A stretch of 60,920 bases of DNA, from assembly GCA_041743835.1 (NCBI GenBank), contig JBGTLW010000265.1, positions 1 through 60,920 on the forward strand. The letters run 5' to 3'. Source of the stretch: JBGTLW01 sp041743835 (lineage in GTDB: Bacteria; Planctomycetota; Phycisphaerae; Phycisphaerales; Phycisphaeraceae). A program made the position numbers and the translations under genes. Of the stretch, positions 33,713-41,925 are shown in pieces (the stretch's first letter is position 1; each line of letters opens with the position of its first letter). The notes under the pieces are model-generated. The model had not been told where the DNA came from, made no database searches, and saw only the letters and a list, made by a program, of their open reading frames with translations.

Positions 33713-34591
33713 ATGCCAGACACTCCCGGCACACACGACATGCACTACCGCCTCATTGCGATAGATCTTGATGGCACGCTGCTGGGGCCCGATGGCAAGG
33801 TCAGCCCCGGGAACCGGGCCGCCATCGCGCGTGCCCAGCAGGCGGGTGCGATTGTCGTGCCCTGCACCGGCCGGGCCTGGCACGAGGCGTACCCGACCAT
33901 TGCGGGGATCGATGGGCTGGACCGTGGCATCTTCGTCACCGGCTCGATGGTCAACGATGTGGTCACCGGCAAGACGATCGAGGCGCGGCCGTTCGCCGCG
34001 GATGTGGCAGCCCGCCTGGTCGAGTTGATGGCCGACCTGCCCGAGGCGGTGCTCGTCTTCCGCGACCGCGATCAGGTCGGCCATGATTACCTGGTCACCG
34101 GGCGTGGCGAGTTGGTGGACAACACCCGCTGGTGGTTCGAATACTCCAAGGCCAAGGTCCGCGAGGATCGTCGGCCGGCCGATTGGTCGCACTGTGTGCG
34201 CGTGGCGGTGGTCAGCAAGGCGGGCGCGCTGCCCCACGCGCAGGCCCTGCTCCACGAAGCGATGGGCGAGCACATCGTCTCCCACACCTTTGGCGGCATC
34301 GCGCGCACAGACCAGCACGAGCAGGTCCAGATTCTCGAAGTGTTTCCAGCCGGCGTCGATAAATGGCGGGGCGTGCAGGCGGTCGCGGCGCATCACGGCG
34401 TCGATCTGGCGTACGTCGCGGCCATCGGCGACGAGATCAACGATGTCTCCATGCTCCGGGGCGCGGCCTGTGGCATCGCGATGGGTAATGCGGCGGAACT
34501 CGCGGCCAAGGCCGCAGACCACCAGACCCGGACCAATGCCGAGGACGGCGTCGCCTTCGCCATCGACCAGATGCTCGCGGGCATCTGGTAA
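33713..34591 (+). CDS. HAD-superfamily phosphatase, Cof type
   Basis: 292 residues. Motif I IAIDLDGTLLGPDGKVS (Asp19/Asp21), motif II VPCTGRAWHEA, a C2b-type cap domain in the middle, motif III Lys in FPAGVDKWRGV, and motif IV AAIGDEINDVSMLRGAACGI with GNAAELAAKAAD after it. The family hydrolyses sugar phosphates, pyridoxal phosphate or flavin phosphates. The ATG at 33740 (MHYRLIA) is a possible alternative start. It is followed after 75 bases by xthA. Confidence 0.9.
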   Translation: MPDTPGTHDMHYRLIAIDLDGTLLGPDGKVSPGNRAAIARAQQAGAIVVPCTGRAWHEAYPTIAGIDGLDRGIFVTGSMVNDVVTGKTIEARPFAADVAARLVELMADLPEAVLVFRDRDQVGHDYLVTGRGELVDNTRWWFEYSKAKVREDRRPADWSHCVRVAVVSKAGALPHAQALLHEAMGEHIVSHTFGGIARTDQHEQVQILEVFPAGVDKWRGVQAVAAHHGVDLAYVAAIGDEINDVSMLRGAACGIAMGNAAELAAKAADHQTRTNAEDGVAFAIDQMLAGIW

Positions 34592-34666
34592 CCCACCCCC
34601 ACCCCCGGAACTTTTGCCGCGTGCTGTTGCGCGCCACCCGATGCGATTCATGGGTAGGATTTGGCC

Positions 34667-35443
34667 ATGCGTATTACGACATGGAACGTCAATGGCCTAC
34701 GCGCAGCGCTCCGCAAAGGCTTTGCAGAACACCTTTCCCGCATCGACCCGGATGTGTTGTTGCTGCAGGAGGTCCGGGCGTTGCCCGAACAGTTGCCGGA
34801 GTTGTGGAGGGCTCCCGCGGGTTACGACGTGCGTTGGCACCCCGCAAAGAAGCTGGGCTATGCCGGGACCGCGATCTGGTCGAAGCTGCCCATCACTGCG
34901 GTGACGACGGGCTTGAGCAAGACCGATGCGGATGATGAGGGCCGCGTGCTCACCGCGACCATCGCGGGTGTCGAGGTCAGCAGCATCTACCTGCCCAAAG
35001 GTGACGCGGACACACCCAGGCAGGACCGCAAGGACGCGTGGATGGCCCGCTTCGCCCGCTGGGCCAGGAAGCGCAAGTCGCTTAGCCACCCCGTGGTCCT
35101 CGGCGGGGACCTCAACATCGCGCACACGCCGAGAGACCTGTACTACGCCAAGAGCAACGAAGGGACCTCCGGGTACCTTCCTCACGAGAGGCAGTGGTTC
35201 TCATCACTACTGGCTGATGGCTGGCGCGACCTCATGCGGGAGCAGGCTGGCGATGTGGATGGGCCGTACTCATGGTGGTCCAACCGGGGTCAGGCCCGGC
35301 AACTGGATCGCGGCTGGCGGATCGATTACCTCTTAGCGAACCCCGCAGCCGCCACCCGCTGCGCCCATGCAACCACCGACCGGGCTGCGGGACTGGCATG
35401 CTCCGACCATGCGCCGGTTTCAATCGATATGAGTATCCCATGA
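34667..35443 (+). CDS. xthA: Exodeoxyribonuclease III (AP endonuclease)
   Basis: 258 residues, normal size. Exonuclease-endonuclease-phosphatase fold with MRITTWNVNGLRA, metal-binding Glu35 in LLLQEVRAL, Asp148/Asn150 in VVLGGDLNIAHTPRDL, DRGWRIDYLLA and Asp247/His248 in CSDHAPVSID. It incises abasic sites in base excision repair, the step after glycosylases such as the two HhH-GPD proteins at 45-48 kb. A TTG six bases earlier is in frame, but the ATG at 34667 gives the family start. Confidence 0.95.
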   Translation: MRITTWNVNGLRAALRKGFAEHLSRIDPDVLLLQEVRALPEQLPELWRAPAGYDVRWHPAKKLGYAGTAIWSKLPITAVTTGLSKTDADDEGRVLTATIAGVEVSSIYLPKGDADTPRQDRKDAWMARFARWARKRKSLSHPVVLGGDLNIAHTPRDLYYAKSNEGTSGYLPHERQWFSSLLADGWRDLMREQAGDVDGPYSWWSNRGQARQLDRGWRIDYLLANPAAATRCAHATTDRAAGLACSDHAPVSIDMSIP

Positions 35444-35494
35444 TTCCTATTTGCGATTGTTTTTCGCGGTTTTTACAATTTCAGAGAAGCGTAC

Positions 35495-35523
35495 TTGACA
35501 CGCCGCCGCAAGGGTATACCCTT
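35495..35523 (+). promoter_or_regulatory. TTGACA box followed by a perfect 14-bp palindrome
   Basis: A consensus TTGACA (35495-35500) is followed, after nine bases, by AAGGGTATACCCTT (35510-35523), a perfect palindrome holding TATACC 14 bases from the TTGACA. The spacing is short for a sigma-70 promoter, so this may be a promoter with operator, or only an operator. The only thing downstream on this strand is the terminator at 35550. Confidence 0.4.
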
Positions 35524-35549
35524 ATGTGAAGTAACACAGCCCCCGGAAG

Positions 35550-35587
35550 CGCTCGGTCGCGGTTTAACTCGCGGCCGGGCGTTTTTT
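35550..35587 (+). terminator. Intrinsic terminator downstream of xthA
   Basis: CGCTCGGTCGCG (35550-35561) pairs fully, with two G-U pairs, with CGCGGCCGGGCG (35570-35581) around the loop GTTTAACT, followed by six T. It lies 107 bases after the xthA stop and between convergent genes. Confidence 0.85.
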
Positions 35588-35616
35588 CTGCGCTGGATTA
35601 CGCTCTTTCCCCCATG

Positions 35617-35638
35617 CCGAGGGATCGCCATCCCTCGG
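35617..35638. repeat. CCGAGGGAT-type 22-bp palindrome, copy 1
   Basis: CCGAGGGAT CGCC ATCCCTCGG, a perfect 9-bp inverted repeat with a 4-base loop. The second copy is at 38694-38715. The stretch 35639-35700 holds a direct repeat of CGCACGCCCACGCGCG and no gene. Confidence 0.85.
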
Positions 35639-35708
35639 CCTCCGACCAAACACACTACAGCGCACGCCCACGCGCGACAGCGCACGCCCACGCGCGCGCC
35701 TGATGCCA

Positions 35709-36827
35709 TCAGTGGCCGAACAGGTTCTTCTGCGGGAACAGACCAGCCTCTTCGAAGTAGGCAAGCGCCTCTTCAGTCGAGCGGAAGACCTTGGTCGCGG
35801 TCTCCGTGATGAAAGGTGAGGGGGAGCGTTTGGGCTTCCACACGACATAGACCTCTCGGCCGTGCTCGAAGGCGTGGTGCAGCTCACGCTCCACACCGCT
35901 GGACAGCCCGGGCATGCCGTCGGGTAGCTCGGGCACCAGCGACACGATCATGTCGCTCTGACGCACCATCTTGAAGTCGCGGGAGTAAATCTGCCCATCC
36001 ACATCGCCCGCGATATCCAGCACTTGCTTCACCGGCACGGGCAGCTTCTCCTTGCCCCCGGTGAAAGAGCCGGCATCCATCTCGACAAAATCCTTGCCCT
36101 CTTTGGCTGCGGCAATCGCGGCATCGAGCAGCAGCTTCTCATCCACATCCGCCGGGTCGAACGCGATGAAGTGCTTGGCTAGCTCTGCGCGGAACGCGTC
36201 GATCTCCGCGAGCGTGTCCGGCAGGCCGACCACGTGCGTCATCGGGAACGACGGGTACACCGTGCGCATCTCCGGCCGACAGATCAGCCGGAAGCACGTC
36301 TCGGTGGTGTCCTGGTGCCGCCCACGTGACAGGACATAAAACCGGTTGCCGATGCCCAGCGCCTGCGCGAGCAGTTCCGTGGCCATGATCTCCTCTTCGC
36401 GCCAGACCATCAGGTCCTTGAGCGTGGCATCGATGACGTGGTCGCGGTGCAGCCGGGCGTGTACCACCTCGATGTTGTCCAGCAGACAGATCAGGCAATC
36501 GGGCTTAAGCGATAGCATCTGGTCGAAATCAAACGCGCTGAACAAGCCGTGCCGCCAGCGGAACGTGGCGTGGGTGTTGACGATGATGTTCTTCTGCCCA
36601 GCGGAATCGCGGATGATGTCCTTGAACGCAGACCTGCGGAGCGCGTTGAGCCGCGAGAGCTGCAGGTCCAGGATCTTCCCGGGCTTCACGTCCTGCGATT
36701 CACGGTACATCATGTCGCCGACGTGGTAGAGGTTGATACTCTCGCCGCGCTCGCCCGCCAGCTTGGCGACGGCTTCGAGGTAACGCTTCTTGTCCATGCC
36801 GACTTGACCGGTGACGATCGCTCTCAC
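35709..36827 (-). CDS. Fusion of an archaeal-AdkA-like kinase domain and a nucleoside 2-deoxyribosyltransferase-like domain
   Basis: 372 residues. The N-terminal part (1-190) looks like an archaeal-type adenylate-kinase fold: it opens with IVTGQVGMDKKRYLEAVAKL, where the P-loop is degenerate (GxxxxGKT has become GQVGMDKK), then NIIVNTHATFRWRHGLF (80-96) and LKPDCLICLLDNIEVVHARL, in the places of the AMP and LID strands. The C-terminal part (about 278-355) resembles nucleoside 2-deoxyribosyltransferases: QIYSRDFKMVRQSDMIVSLV and GLSSGVERELHHAFEHGREV with Glu313 in the place of the catalytic Glu. The pairing suggests nucleotide sensing or salvage. I am moderately sure of both domain calls and unsure of activity. 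Monocistronic, with a 234-base upstream spacer in which I see no gene. Confidence 0.65.
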   Translation of the reverse strand: MRAIVTGQVGMDKKRYLEAVAKLAGERGESINLYHVGDMMYRESQDVKPGKILDLQLSRLNALRRSAFKDIIRDSAGQKNIIVNTHATFRWRHGLFSAFDFDQMLSLKPDCLICLLDNIEVVHARLHRDHVIDATLKDLMVWREEEIMATELLAQALGIGNRFYVLSRGRHQDTTETCFRLICRPEMRTVYPSFPMTHVVGLPDTLAEIDAFRAELAKHFIAFDPADVDEKLLLDAAIAAAKEGKDFVEMDAGSFTGGKEKLPVPVKQVLDIAGDVDGQIYSRDFKMVRQSDMIVSLVPELPDGMPGLSSGVERELHHAFEHGREVYVVWKPKRSPSPFITETATKVFRSTEEALAYFEEAGLFPQKNLFGH

Positions 36828-37061
36828 GTGCTGCTCCTTGACGCGGGGGTACTGCTGTTAGACCAACGCCGGGTGAACCCCCGACCAACGCCCCCACTAG
36901 CCCACGGACAACGTCCGCGCGGCCTCACGCCCGAAGGTATTCCGGGGCCCATCCGGGGGGTGGGCGGATTATAGGGGATCGGCGGCTGCGGATTGGTTTG
37001 CCGCCACCCGCCGGTGTGTGGGGGAGTTGCAGAGGATTCACCAAAAGAGGAAGCTGTTGTC

Positions 37062-37544
37062 ATGTGGCAACTGGCGGTCAGCGACACGGTGCAGTACGCG
37101 ATTCTTGCACTATTGGTGGTGCTCGGGTTCGCAGCGATGCTGCTGGTGATGACATTCTTTCAGTACCTGAGCCTGTGGATGCAGTGCAGTGCGGCGGGGC
37201 TGCCGGTCACGTTGTTTCGTTTGTTTTCGATGAAGCGTCGGGGCATCGACCCCAAACGGGTCGCCTCCGCGATGATCCTTGCCGACCGGGCCGGGCTGGG
37301 GCTGACCCTTGAGCAACTGGAAGACCACGCCGTCGCTGGCGGTCGGCCCGACGCCGTGGTCGCCGCGGCCGTCGCGGGCAAGGAGCGTGGCCTGACGCTC
37401 TCTTTCGACGACCTCGCGGGGCTGGACATCATGGGCTACCGCGTGGCGGAGGTCGTCGAGCTGGCGGCCGAGCATGGCCTGCGTGCCGATGAGCTCACCC
37501 CCGCGTTCCTCGACCAGATCAACGCCCCCCGCAACGCGAGTTAA
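37062..37544 (+). CDS. Short FloA-like membrane protein (N-terminal FloA paralogue)
   Basis: 160 residues from ATG 37062, with GAGGAAG upstream. One membrane segment (about 11-35, ILALLVVLGFAAMLLVMTFF) continues into QYLSLWMQCSAAGLPVTLFR and KRRGIDPKRVASAMILADRA. Compare FloA next door: QYFGLWLQAVTSGARVPFLQ and KFRKVRPQVIVTSRITAVKA. The similarity runs to about residue 130 (LAGLDIMGYRVAEVVELA against LAGRDILDAVQTS), then the protein ends where FloA begins its band-7 part. It stands in the position usually held by an NfeD-type partner. Likely a FloA-interacting membrane protein, by inference. Confidence 0.75.
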   Translation: MWQLAVSDTVQYAILALLVVLGFAAMLLVMTFFQYLSLWMQCSAAGLPVTLFRLFSMKRRGIDPKRVASAMILADRAGLGLTLEQLEDHAVAGGRPDAVVAAAVAGKERGLTLSFDDLAGLDIMGYRVAEVVELAAEHGLRADELTPAFLDQINAPRNAS

Positions 37545-37622
37545 CAACGCCACCCCCGATGCTCTATCATGTGGCCGTAGCCACAACCCGCCGACACCGG
37601 CGACTTTTGTAGGAGACCTCTT

Positions 37623-38651
37623 ATGCCCACTCTGCCTAGCCCGCTCTTGGCCGCCGACGCGATCACCATCGGTATCACCGTGGTGCTCATCATCGTCGGG
37701 ATCGGGTTTGTCGTCCTCGCGTTCTTCCTGTTCCAGTACTTCGGGCTGTGGCTCCAGGCGGTGACATCCGGCGCCCGCGTGCCGTTCCTGCAACTGGTGA
37801 TGATGAAGTTCCGCAAGGTGCGGCCGCAGGTCATCGTCACCTCGCGCATCACCGCCGTGAAGGCCGGCCTCGACGTCAGCGCCAACCAGCTCGAAACGCA
37901 CTACCTCGCGCGGGGCAACGTGCCACGCGTGGTCAACGCCCTGATCGCCGCCAACCGTGCGCGGATCGAGCTGGACTGGAACACCGCGTGCGCGATCGAC
38001 CTCGCGGGCCGCGACATCCTCGACGCCGTGCAGACCTCTGTGAACCCCAAGGTGATCGACTGCCCCAGCCCCCAGCACGGCCGCACCACGATCGACGCTG
38101 TGGCGCAGGACGGCATCCAGCTCAAAGCCAAGGCCCGCGTCACCGTGCGTGCCAACCTCTCCCGCCTTATCGGCGGTGCGACCGAGGAAACCATTATCGC
38201 CCGCGTCGGCGAGGGCATCGTGACCACCATCGGCTCGGCAACCAGCCACAAGGCTGTGCTCGAAAACCCCGACAACATCTCCAAGGTCGTGCTCAGCCGT
38301 GGCCTGGACGCTGGCACCGCGTTTGAGATCCTGTCCATCGACATCGCCGACATCGACGTGGGCGAGAACATCGGCGCCAAGCTGCAAGCCGATCAGGCCG
38401 AGTCCGACAAGCGTCGCTTCCAGGCCGAGGCCGAGAAGCGGCGTGCCATGGCCGTCGCGTTGGAGCAGGAAAACCGTGCGGACATCGAGAAGAACCGTGC
38501 GTTGGTGGTCTTGGCGGAGGCCGAGGTCCCCAAGGCCATGGCCGAGGCATTCCGCAACGGCAACCTGGGCATCATGGACTACTACAGGATGAAGAACATC
38601 CAGGCAGACACCGGCATGCGCGACAGCATCGCCGGCGGCGACGGCGACTAA
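37623..38651 (+). CDS. floA: Flotillin-like protein FloA
   Basis: 342 residues, normal length for FloA/YqfA (UPF0365). Membrane segment at 14-40, QYFGLWLQAVTSGARVPFLQ, LAGRDILDAVQTSVNPKVID, the SPFH-type region CPSPQHGRTTIDAVAQDGIQ, then LSIDIADIDVGENIGAKLQA and a helical EA-rich coiled coil (QAEAEKRRAMAVALEQENRA). It forms lipid-raft-like membrane microdomains. AGGAGA precedes the ATG. It follows the short FloA-like gene by 78 bases, so the two are probably one operon. Confidence 0.95.
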   Translation: MPTLPSPLLAADAITIGITVVLIIVGIGFVVLAFFLFQYFGLWLQAVTSGARVPFLQLVMMKFRKVRPQVIVTSRITAVKAGLDVSANQLETHYLARGNVPRVVNALIAANRARIELDWNTACAIDLAGRDILDAVQTSVNPKVIDCPSPQHGRTTIDAVAQDGIQLKAKARVTVRANLSRLIGGATEETIIARVGEGIVTTIGSATSHKAVLENPDNISKVVLSRGLDAGTAFEILSIDIADIDVGENIGAKLQADQAESDKRRFQAEAEKRRAMAVALEQENRADIEKNRALVVLAEAEVPKAMAEAFRNGNLGIMDYYRMKNIQADTGMRDSIAGGDGD

Positions 38652-38693
38652 GCCCAAATCAGTGCCCCCCACTTCCACCCCCACCCCCCAAAG

Positions 38694-38720
38694 CCGAGGG
38701 ATTACCATCCCTCGGTCTTT
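38694..38720 (+). terminator. CCGAGGGAT palindrome, copy 2, acting as terminator after floA
   Basis: CCGAGGGAT (38694-38702) TACC ATCCCTCGG (38707-38715) followed by TCTTTTCC. Same 9-bp arms as the copy at 35617. Here a short T run follows, so it can end the floA transcript; on the other strand it lies just beyond the stop of the lipoprotein gene. Confidence 0.75.
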
Positions 38721-38748
38721 TCCTGTGCAAGTGAATCACCCCAACCAT

Positions 38749-39807
38749 TCAACCGCCCGATGCATCGCCGCGCGTTGATCCAGCTGGCATCTCCGGGGAA
38801 ATCAAAATCATCATCTGCATCGCGCGGTTGTACCGCTTGCCGGTGAGCAGGGCACGGCCGAGATGTGCGGGCACCTGTGGCGGGCCGGGCGGGGCGGGTT
38901 CCTCCGCATCCTCGGGCTTTGGCTCGTCGCTTAGCGGCTCGGCTTCGCTGGGCATCGCGCTGATGCGGGCGTCGGACTCCGGCTCGGGTTCACCGCCGGG
39001 CACATCGTTGGGGATAACCTCGGGTGCGGGGGCGCTTCCGGGGGCGGGGGCATTTCCGGGGGGGGCGGGTGGCGTGTAGAGGCCGATGACCAGGGTTTTG
39101 CCCGGTGGGAGTTCAGCCCGAAGCGTCAGCTCGGTGAACAGCCGCCCATCAAGCATGGCCACCTGCGGATCGGGCGGTGTCAGGCGGACCTGCGGGATGT
39201 GGTGGTGGGGCGTGACCTCGACGCGGATGCCGTCGCCCGGCGAGCCGTCCGCGGCTCGGGCCACCATGTGGGTCAGTAGCTGGATGCGCCCGCCACGGAT
39301 GAACTCCTCGCGCACGGCCCGCGGGGGGATGGTGAGGTCAATCTTGATCGGCTCGGGTTGCCGTGGGGCAGCGATGAGGGGTGTGGGGTACTCGCCCGGC
39401 GCGAGGTGCGAGCGTTGGATGCCCGCGACGCCGGGCAGCGCTTCGACGAACGCGGCCAGGCTCTGAGGGTCGCCATTCATGACGCCGACGCGGAGGCCGT
39501 TGGCATTCCAGACGGTGCGTGTGATCGGCGGGAAGGCCGCTTCATCCACCAGCGCCCATGCCTCATCGACCGAACGCTCCAGCGGCAGGTCCAGCCGGTG
39601 GACCGAGACAACGGCTCGCGGGGTGGCTGCCTGGGCGTCTGGGCGCGGGCGCATGACGTCCCTGATCTCTTGCGCGGTGGGCGCTTCGCTTCGGCCAGCG
39701 TTGCCCGGCGGCGGCGTCTGGCAAGCACCCAGCGTGGCCAGCGCGCCGAGCGCAAGGCCACGCACGACACAGTTCGCAGCGCGAGGATGCCAGCCGTGCG
39801 GGGTCAT
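38749..39807 (-). CDS. Lipoprotein of unknown function
   Basis: 352 residues. Signal peptide with lipobox LGAC (Cys29). The middle (about 60-250) is beta/alpha with AVVSVHRLDLPLERSVDEAW, GVMNGDPQSLAAFVEALPG and RLFTELTLRAELPPGKTLVI; no enzyme motif is seen. Residues about 250-275 are a Pro/Ala/Gly stretch (PGNAPAPGSAPAPE) encoded by an 18-bp microrepeat, followed by an acidic Glu/Pro-rich segment and a C-terminal NRAMQMMILISPEMPAGS. The ATG at 39807 overlaps the argD stop by ATGA. The frame is open to 41124 but the upstream part only shadows argD. Confidence 0.75.
   Translation of the reverse strand: MTPHGWHPRAANCVVRGLALGALATLGACQTPPPGNAGRSEAPTAQEIRDVMRPRPDAQAATPRAVVSVHRLDLPLERSVDEAWALVDEAAFPPITRTVWNANGLRVGVMNGDPQSLAAFVEALPGVAGIQRSHLAPGEYPTPLIAAPRQPEPIKIDLTIPPRAVREEFIRGGRIQLLTHMVARAADGSPGDGIRVEVTPHHHIPQVRLTPPDPQVAMLDGRLFTELTLRAELPPGKTLVIGLYTPPAPPGNAPAPGSAPAPEVIPNDVPGGEPEPESDARISAMPSEAEPLSDEPKPEDAEEPAPPGPPQVPAHLGRALLTGKRYNRAMQMMILISPEMPAGSTRGDASGG
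39026..39067. repeat. 18-bp microrepeat inside the lipoprotein gene
   Basis: On the minus strand CCCGGAAATGCCCCCGCC and CCCGGAAGCGCCCCCGCA follow each other, encoding PGNAPA and PGSAPA. The 18-bp period is six codons. Confidence 0.75.
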
Positions 39808-41051
39808 CCGCGGATCACCTGTTCGAGGTGTGTCAGCCCGCGATCGAGCAGGTCTTCTTCGATCGTCAGCGCGGGTGCGAGTCGCAGCACATCGCCCTGA
39901 GCCGAGCCGATGAGCAGGTGCTCGGCGAGGCATCGGTTGACCACGTCCGCTGCGGAGGCAAACCACGCGCCTGTCGCGGCCGCATCCAACTCGATGCCGA
40001 TGAACAGCCCCTTGCCGCGCACCGCTTTGATGGAGGGGCAGGTTTTGGCCACCGCGAGTAGGCGTTTGGTGATGAGGTCGCCTAGGCGCTGGGCGCGGGG
40101 GACCAGGCCGTCGCGCTCCATGACGTGGAACAGCTCGGCCGTGACAGCGGTGGCCAGGCAGTTGCCCCCGAGCGTGGTGGCGTGCTTGACGCCGCCCTGT
40201 GTGCGTGCGTTGTACAACTCGGCCACACGCTCGCTGGCGCACATGACACCGACAGCCAGCCCGCCACCCACACCCTTGCCAAGCGTCATGATGTCGGGCG
40301 ATTGGAAGGTGTCCGTGACCCAATGCTGATAACCGAAGTACTTGCCCGTCCGCCCGCAGCCGGTCCACACCTCGTCGCAGATGAGCAGCAGGTCGTGCTC
40401 TTCGCACAGCTCGCGGAGCTTGCTGAAGTAATCGGGGTTGGGCATGTTCATCCCGCCCTCGCCCTGCAACGGCTCGGCGATGATGGCCACGGTGATGTCG
40501 TCGATCTGTGCTTTGACAGCCTCGATGTCGTTGTAGGCGACGTTGACGAAACCCGGCGGGAGCGGCCCGAAGCCCTCGCGCACTTTGGGGTTGCCGGTCG
40601 CGCCCATGGTGGCGAACGAGCGGCCGTGGAAGCTGCGGTTGGTGGAGATAAGCTTGTAGCGCTGGCCGGACGGCCCGGGGTTGGCGTGGCCGTAGAGCCT
40701 GGCGAGTTTGATGGCGGCCTCGTTGGCGTCCGCGCCGCTGTGGCTGAAGAAGGACCGCCCGCCGAAGCCGTGCTTGCCGATGGCCTGTGCCGCGCGGGTC
40801 TGTGGCTCGGTGTGGAAGAGGTTGCCGACGTGCCAGAGTTTGCTGGCCTGATCGGTGACGGCGGCGACCAGGTCCGGGTGGCAGTGCCCGAGCACCGGCG
40901 CACCGAAGCCGGCGAACAGGTCTAGGTACTCGACACCCTCCGCATCCCAGACGCGCGCGCCTTGGCCACGGACCAGCGCTACCGCGTAACGCGGGTAATT
41001 CAGGCTCATGTGCGCGTCGTGTCGTGCGATGATGTCGGGCGTGGTGGTCAA
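39804..41051 (-). CDS. argD: Acetylornithine/ornithine-type class III aminotransferase
   Basis: 415 residues from TTG 41051 (401 from ATG 41009). PLP enzyme with GARVWDAEGVEYLDLFAGFG, HSGADANEAAIKLARLYG, SFHGRSFATMGATGNPKVRE, AEPLQGEGGMNMP, CDEVWTGCGRTGKYF (Asp226) and the PLP lysine in TLGKGVGGGLAVG (Lys259). The family start (a helix then PRYAVALVRGQG) favours the TTG, which would leave about 15 residues before SLNYPRY; this is not proven. It may serve arginine or lysine synthesis; closely related class III aminotransferases cannot be excluded. Coupled to the lipoprotein gene. Confidence 0.8.
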   Translation of the reverse strand: MTTTPDIIARHDAHMSLNYPRYAVALVRGQGARVWDAEGVEYLDLFAGFGAPVLGHCHPDLVAAVTDQASKLWHVGNLFHTEPQTRAAQAIGKHGFGGRSFFSHSGADANEAAIKLARLYGHANPGPSGQRYKLISTNRSFHGRSFATMGATGNPKVREGFGPLPPGFVNVAYNDIEAVKAQIDDITVAIIAEPLQGEGGMNMPNPDYFSKLRELCEEHDLLLICDEVWTGCGRTGKYFGYQHWVTDTFQSPDIMTLGKGVGGGLAVGVMCASERVAELYNARTQGGVKHATTLGGNCLATAVTAELFHVMERDGLVPRAQRLGDLITKRLLAVAKTCPSIKAVRGKGLFIGIELDAAATGAWFASAADVVNRCLAEHLLIGSAQGDVLRLAPALTIEEDLLDRGLTHLEQVIRG

Positions 41052-41175
41052 GGCGTGGCTCGTCGGGTGGGTGCTTGGGTACCGTGTAACAAAACGTGCG
41101 TGGGCGTGTGTGGACGGTTGGCACGGGTGCGCTGTGTGGATTATACGCGTGGCGGCGTTGGGTGTGGATATAACA

Positions 41176-41210
41176 AGAGCCCCCGGCTTCGGAGCGATGC
41201 CGGGGGCTCT
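41176..41210 (-). terminator. Hairpin terminator downstream of the HU gene
   Basis: A perfect 12-bp stem AGAGCCCCCGGC/GCCGGGGGCTCT with an 11-base loop (41176-41210). On the minus strand it is followed by TGTTATAT, a moderate T-rich tract. It would end the HU transcript that stops at 41269. Confidence 0.7.
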
Positions 41211-41231
41211 ACGTTGTGTCACGGAGTATCG

Positions 41232-41258
41232 ACTAAACGGAGCCGACCTTCGGTCGGC
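41232..41258. repeat. ACTAAACGGAGCCGACC repeat with small hairpin
   Basis: ACTAAACGG followed by the hairpin GCCGACC TTC GGTCGGC (41242-41258). The CTAAACGG core is shared with 24946-24957, 19110-19116 and 48153-48161. It sits between the HU stop and the terminator. Confidence 0.5.
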
Positions 41259-41268
41259 GTGAGCTAGC

Positions 41269-41610
41269 TTAGAGCTTGTCCTTGAGGGACTTCATCGGAC
41301 GGATACGGACGGTCTTGCTCGCGGGCTTGGGCTTCTGCTTGACCATCTCACCGTTGAACGGATTGCGGACGAGCTTGCCACCCTTGACGGCGGGCTTCTT
41401 GACCAGGGTCATCTTGGCGAGGCCGATCATGTTGAACGAGCCATGCTTCTTGATGGTCTTGATCATCACATCGGTGAAGGCGTCGAGTGCTTCGACGGCC
41501 TGCTTGCGGGTGAGGCCGGTCTGCTCTGCGACGGCCTTGTAAATCTCACTCTTGGTGGGCGGCTTGTTGCCGGCAGGTGCTGCCGACTTCTTGGTGCTCT
41601 TCTTGGCCAT
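41269..41610 (-). CDS. HU/IHF-family DNA-binding protein
   Basis: 113 residues from ATG 41610 (AAGGAG upstream). A Lys/Ala/Pro-rich N-terminal extension of about 28 residues (MAKKSTKKSAAPAGNKPPTK) precedes a HU fold: SEIYKAVAEQTGLTRKQAVE, FNMIGLAKMTLVKKPAVKGG, LVRNPFNGEMVKQKPKPASK and KTVRIRPMKSLKD. The DNA-binding arm has GKLVRNPFNGE, a variant of the usual G RNPxTG. Abundant nucleoid protein. It is divergent from dnaK. Confidence 0.9.
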   Translation of the reverse strand: MAKKSTKKSAAPAGNKPPTKSEIYKAVAEQTGLTRKQAVEALDAFTDVMIKTIKKHGSFNMIGLAKMTLVKKPAVKGGKLVRNPFNGEMVKQKPKPASKTVRIRPMKSLKDKL

Positions 41611-41925
41611 GGGGCTCTCCTTAGCGGGTGTTGGGGGTTTCAAATCTTCCGTGACAATGGGGATATTAGCGTGAAAGTCCGGGCTCCGTGCAAGGGGTAT
41701 CGCGGATTGCCCTTGTTTTTCTATACTTTTTGCATCACGCCGCTCGGTTCGGTCGGGATTTCAAGCGGTTTTGCGATCCACTTGCGGTCCTGAATCCTTG
41801 CCCCGGCTACGCGTGCGATGCCCGCCGGGGCGTCATTTTGGCAGATTCGTAGCCGCAAAAAACCCCGCTGGCAGGCTTAAATCGGCGTTTTGGCCCGTCA
41901 CGACATGTAATCGGCACTGCGACGC

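Noticed and set aside
35495..35809. Possible small protein after xthA
   Set aside because: It runs through a terminator, a palindrome and low-complexity sequence and overlaps the next gene on the opposite strand.
39808..41124. N-terminal extension of the lipoprotein frame over argD
   Set aside because: The upstream part is Arg/Pro/His-rich shadow of argD; the lipobox signal peptide begins at 39807 with ATGA overlap.
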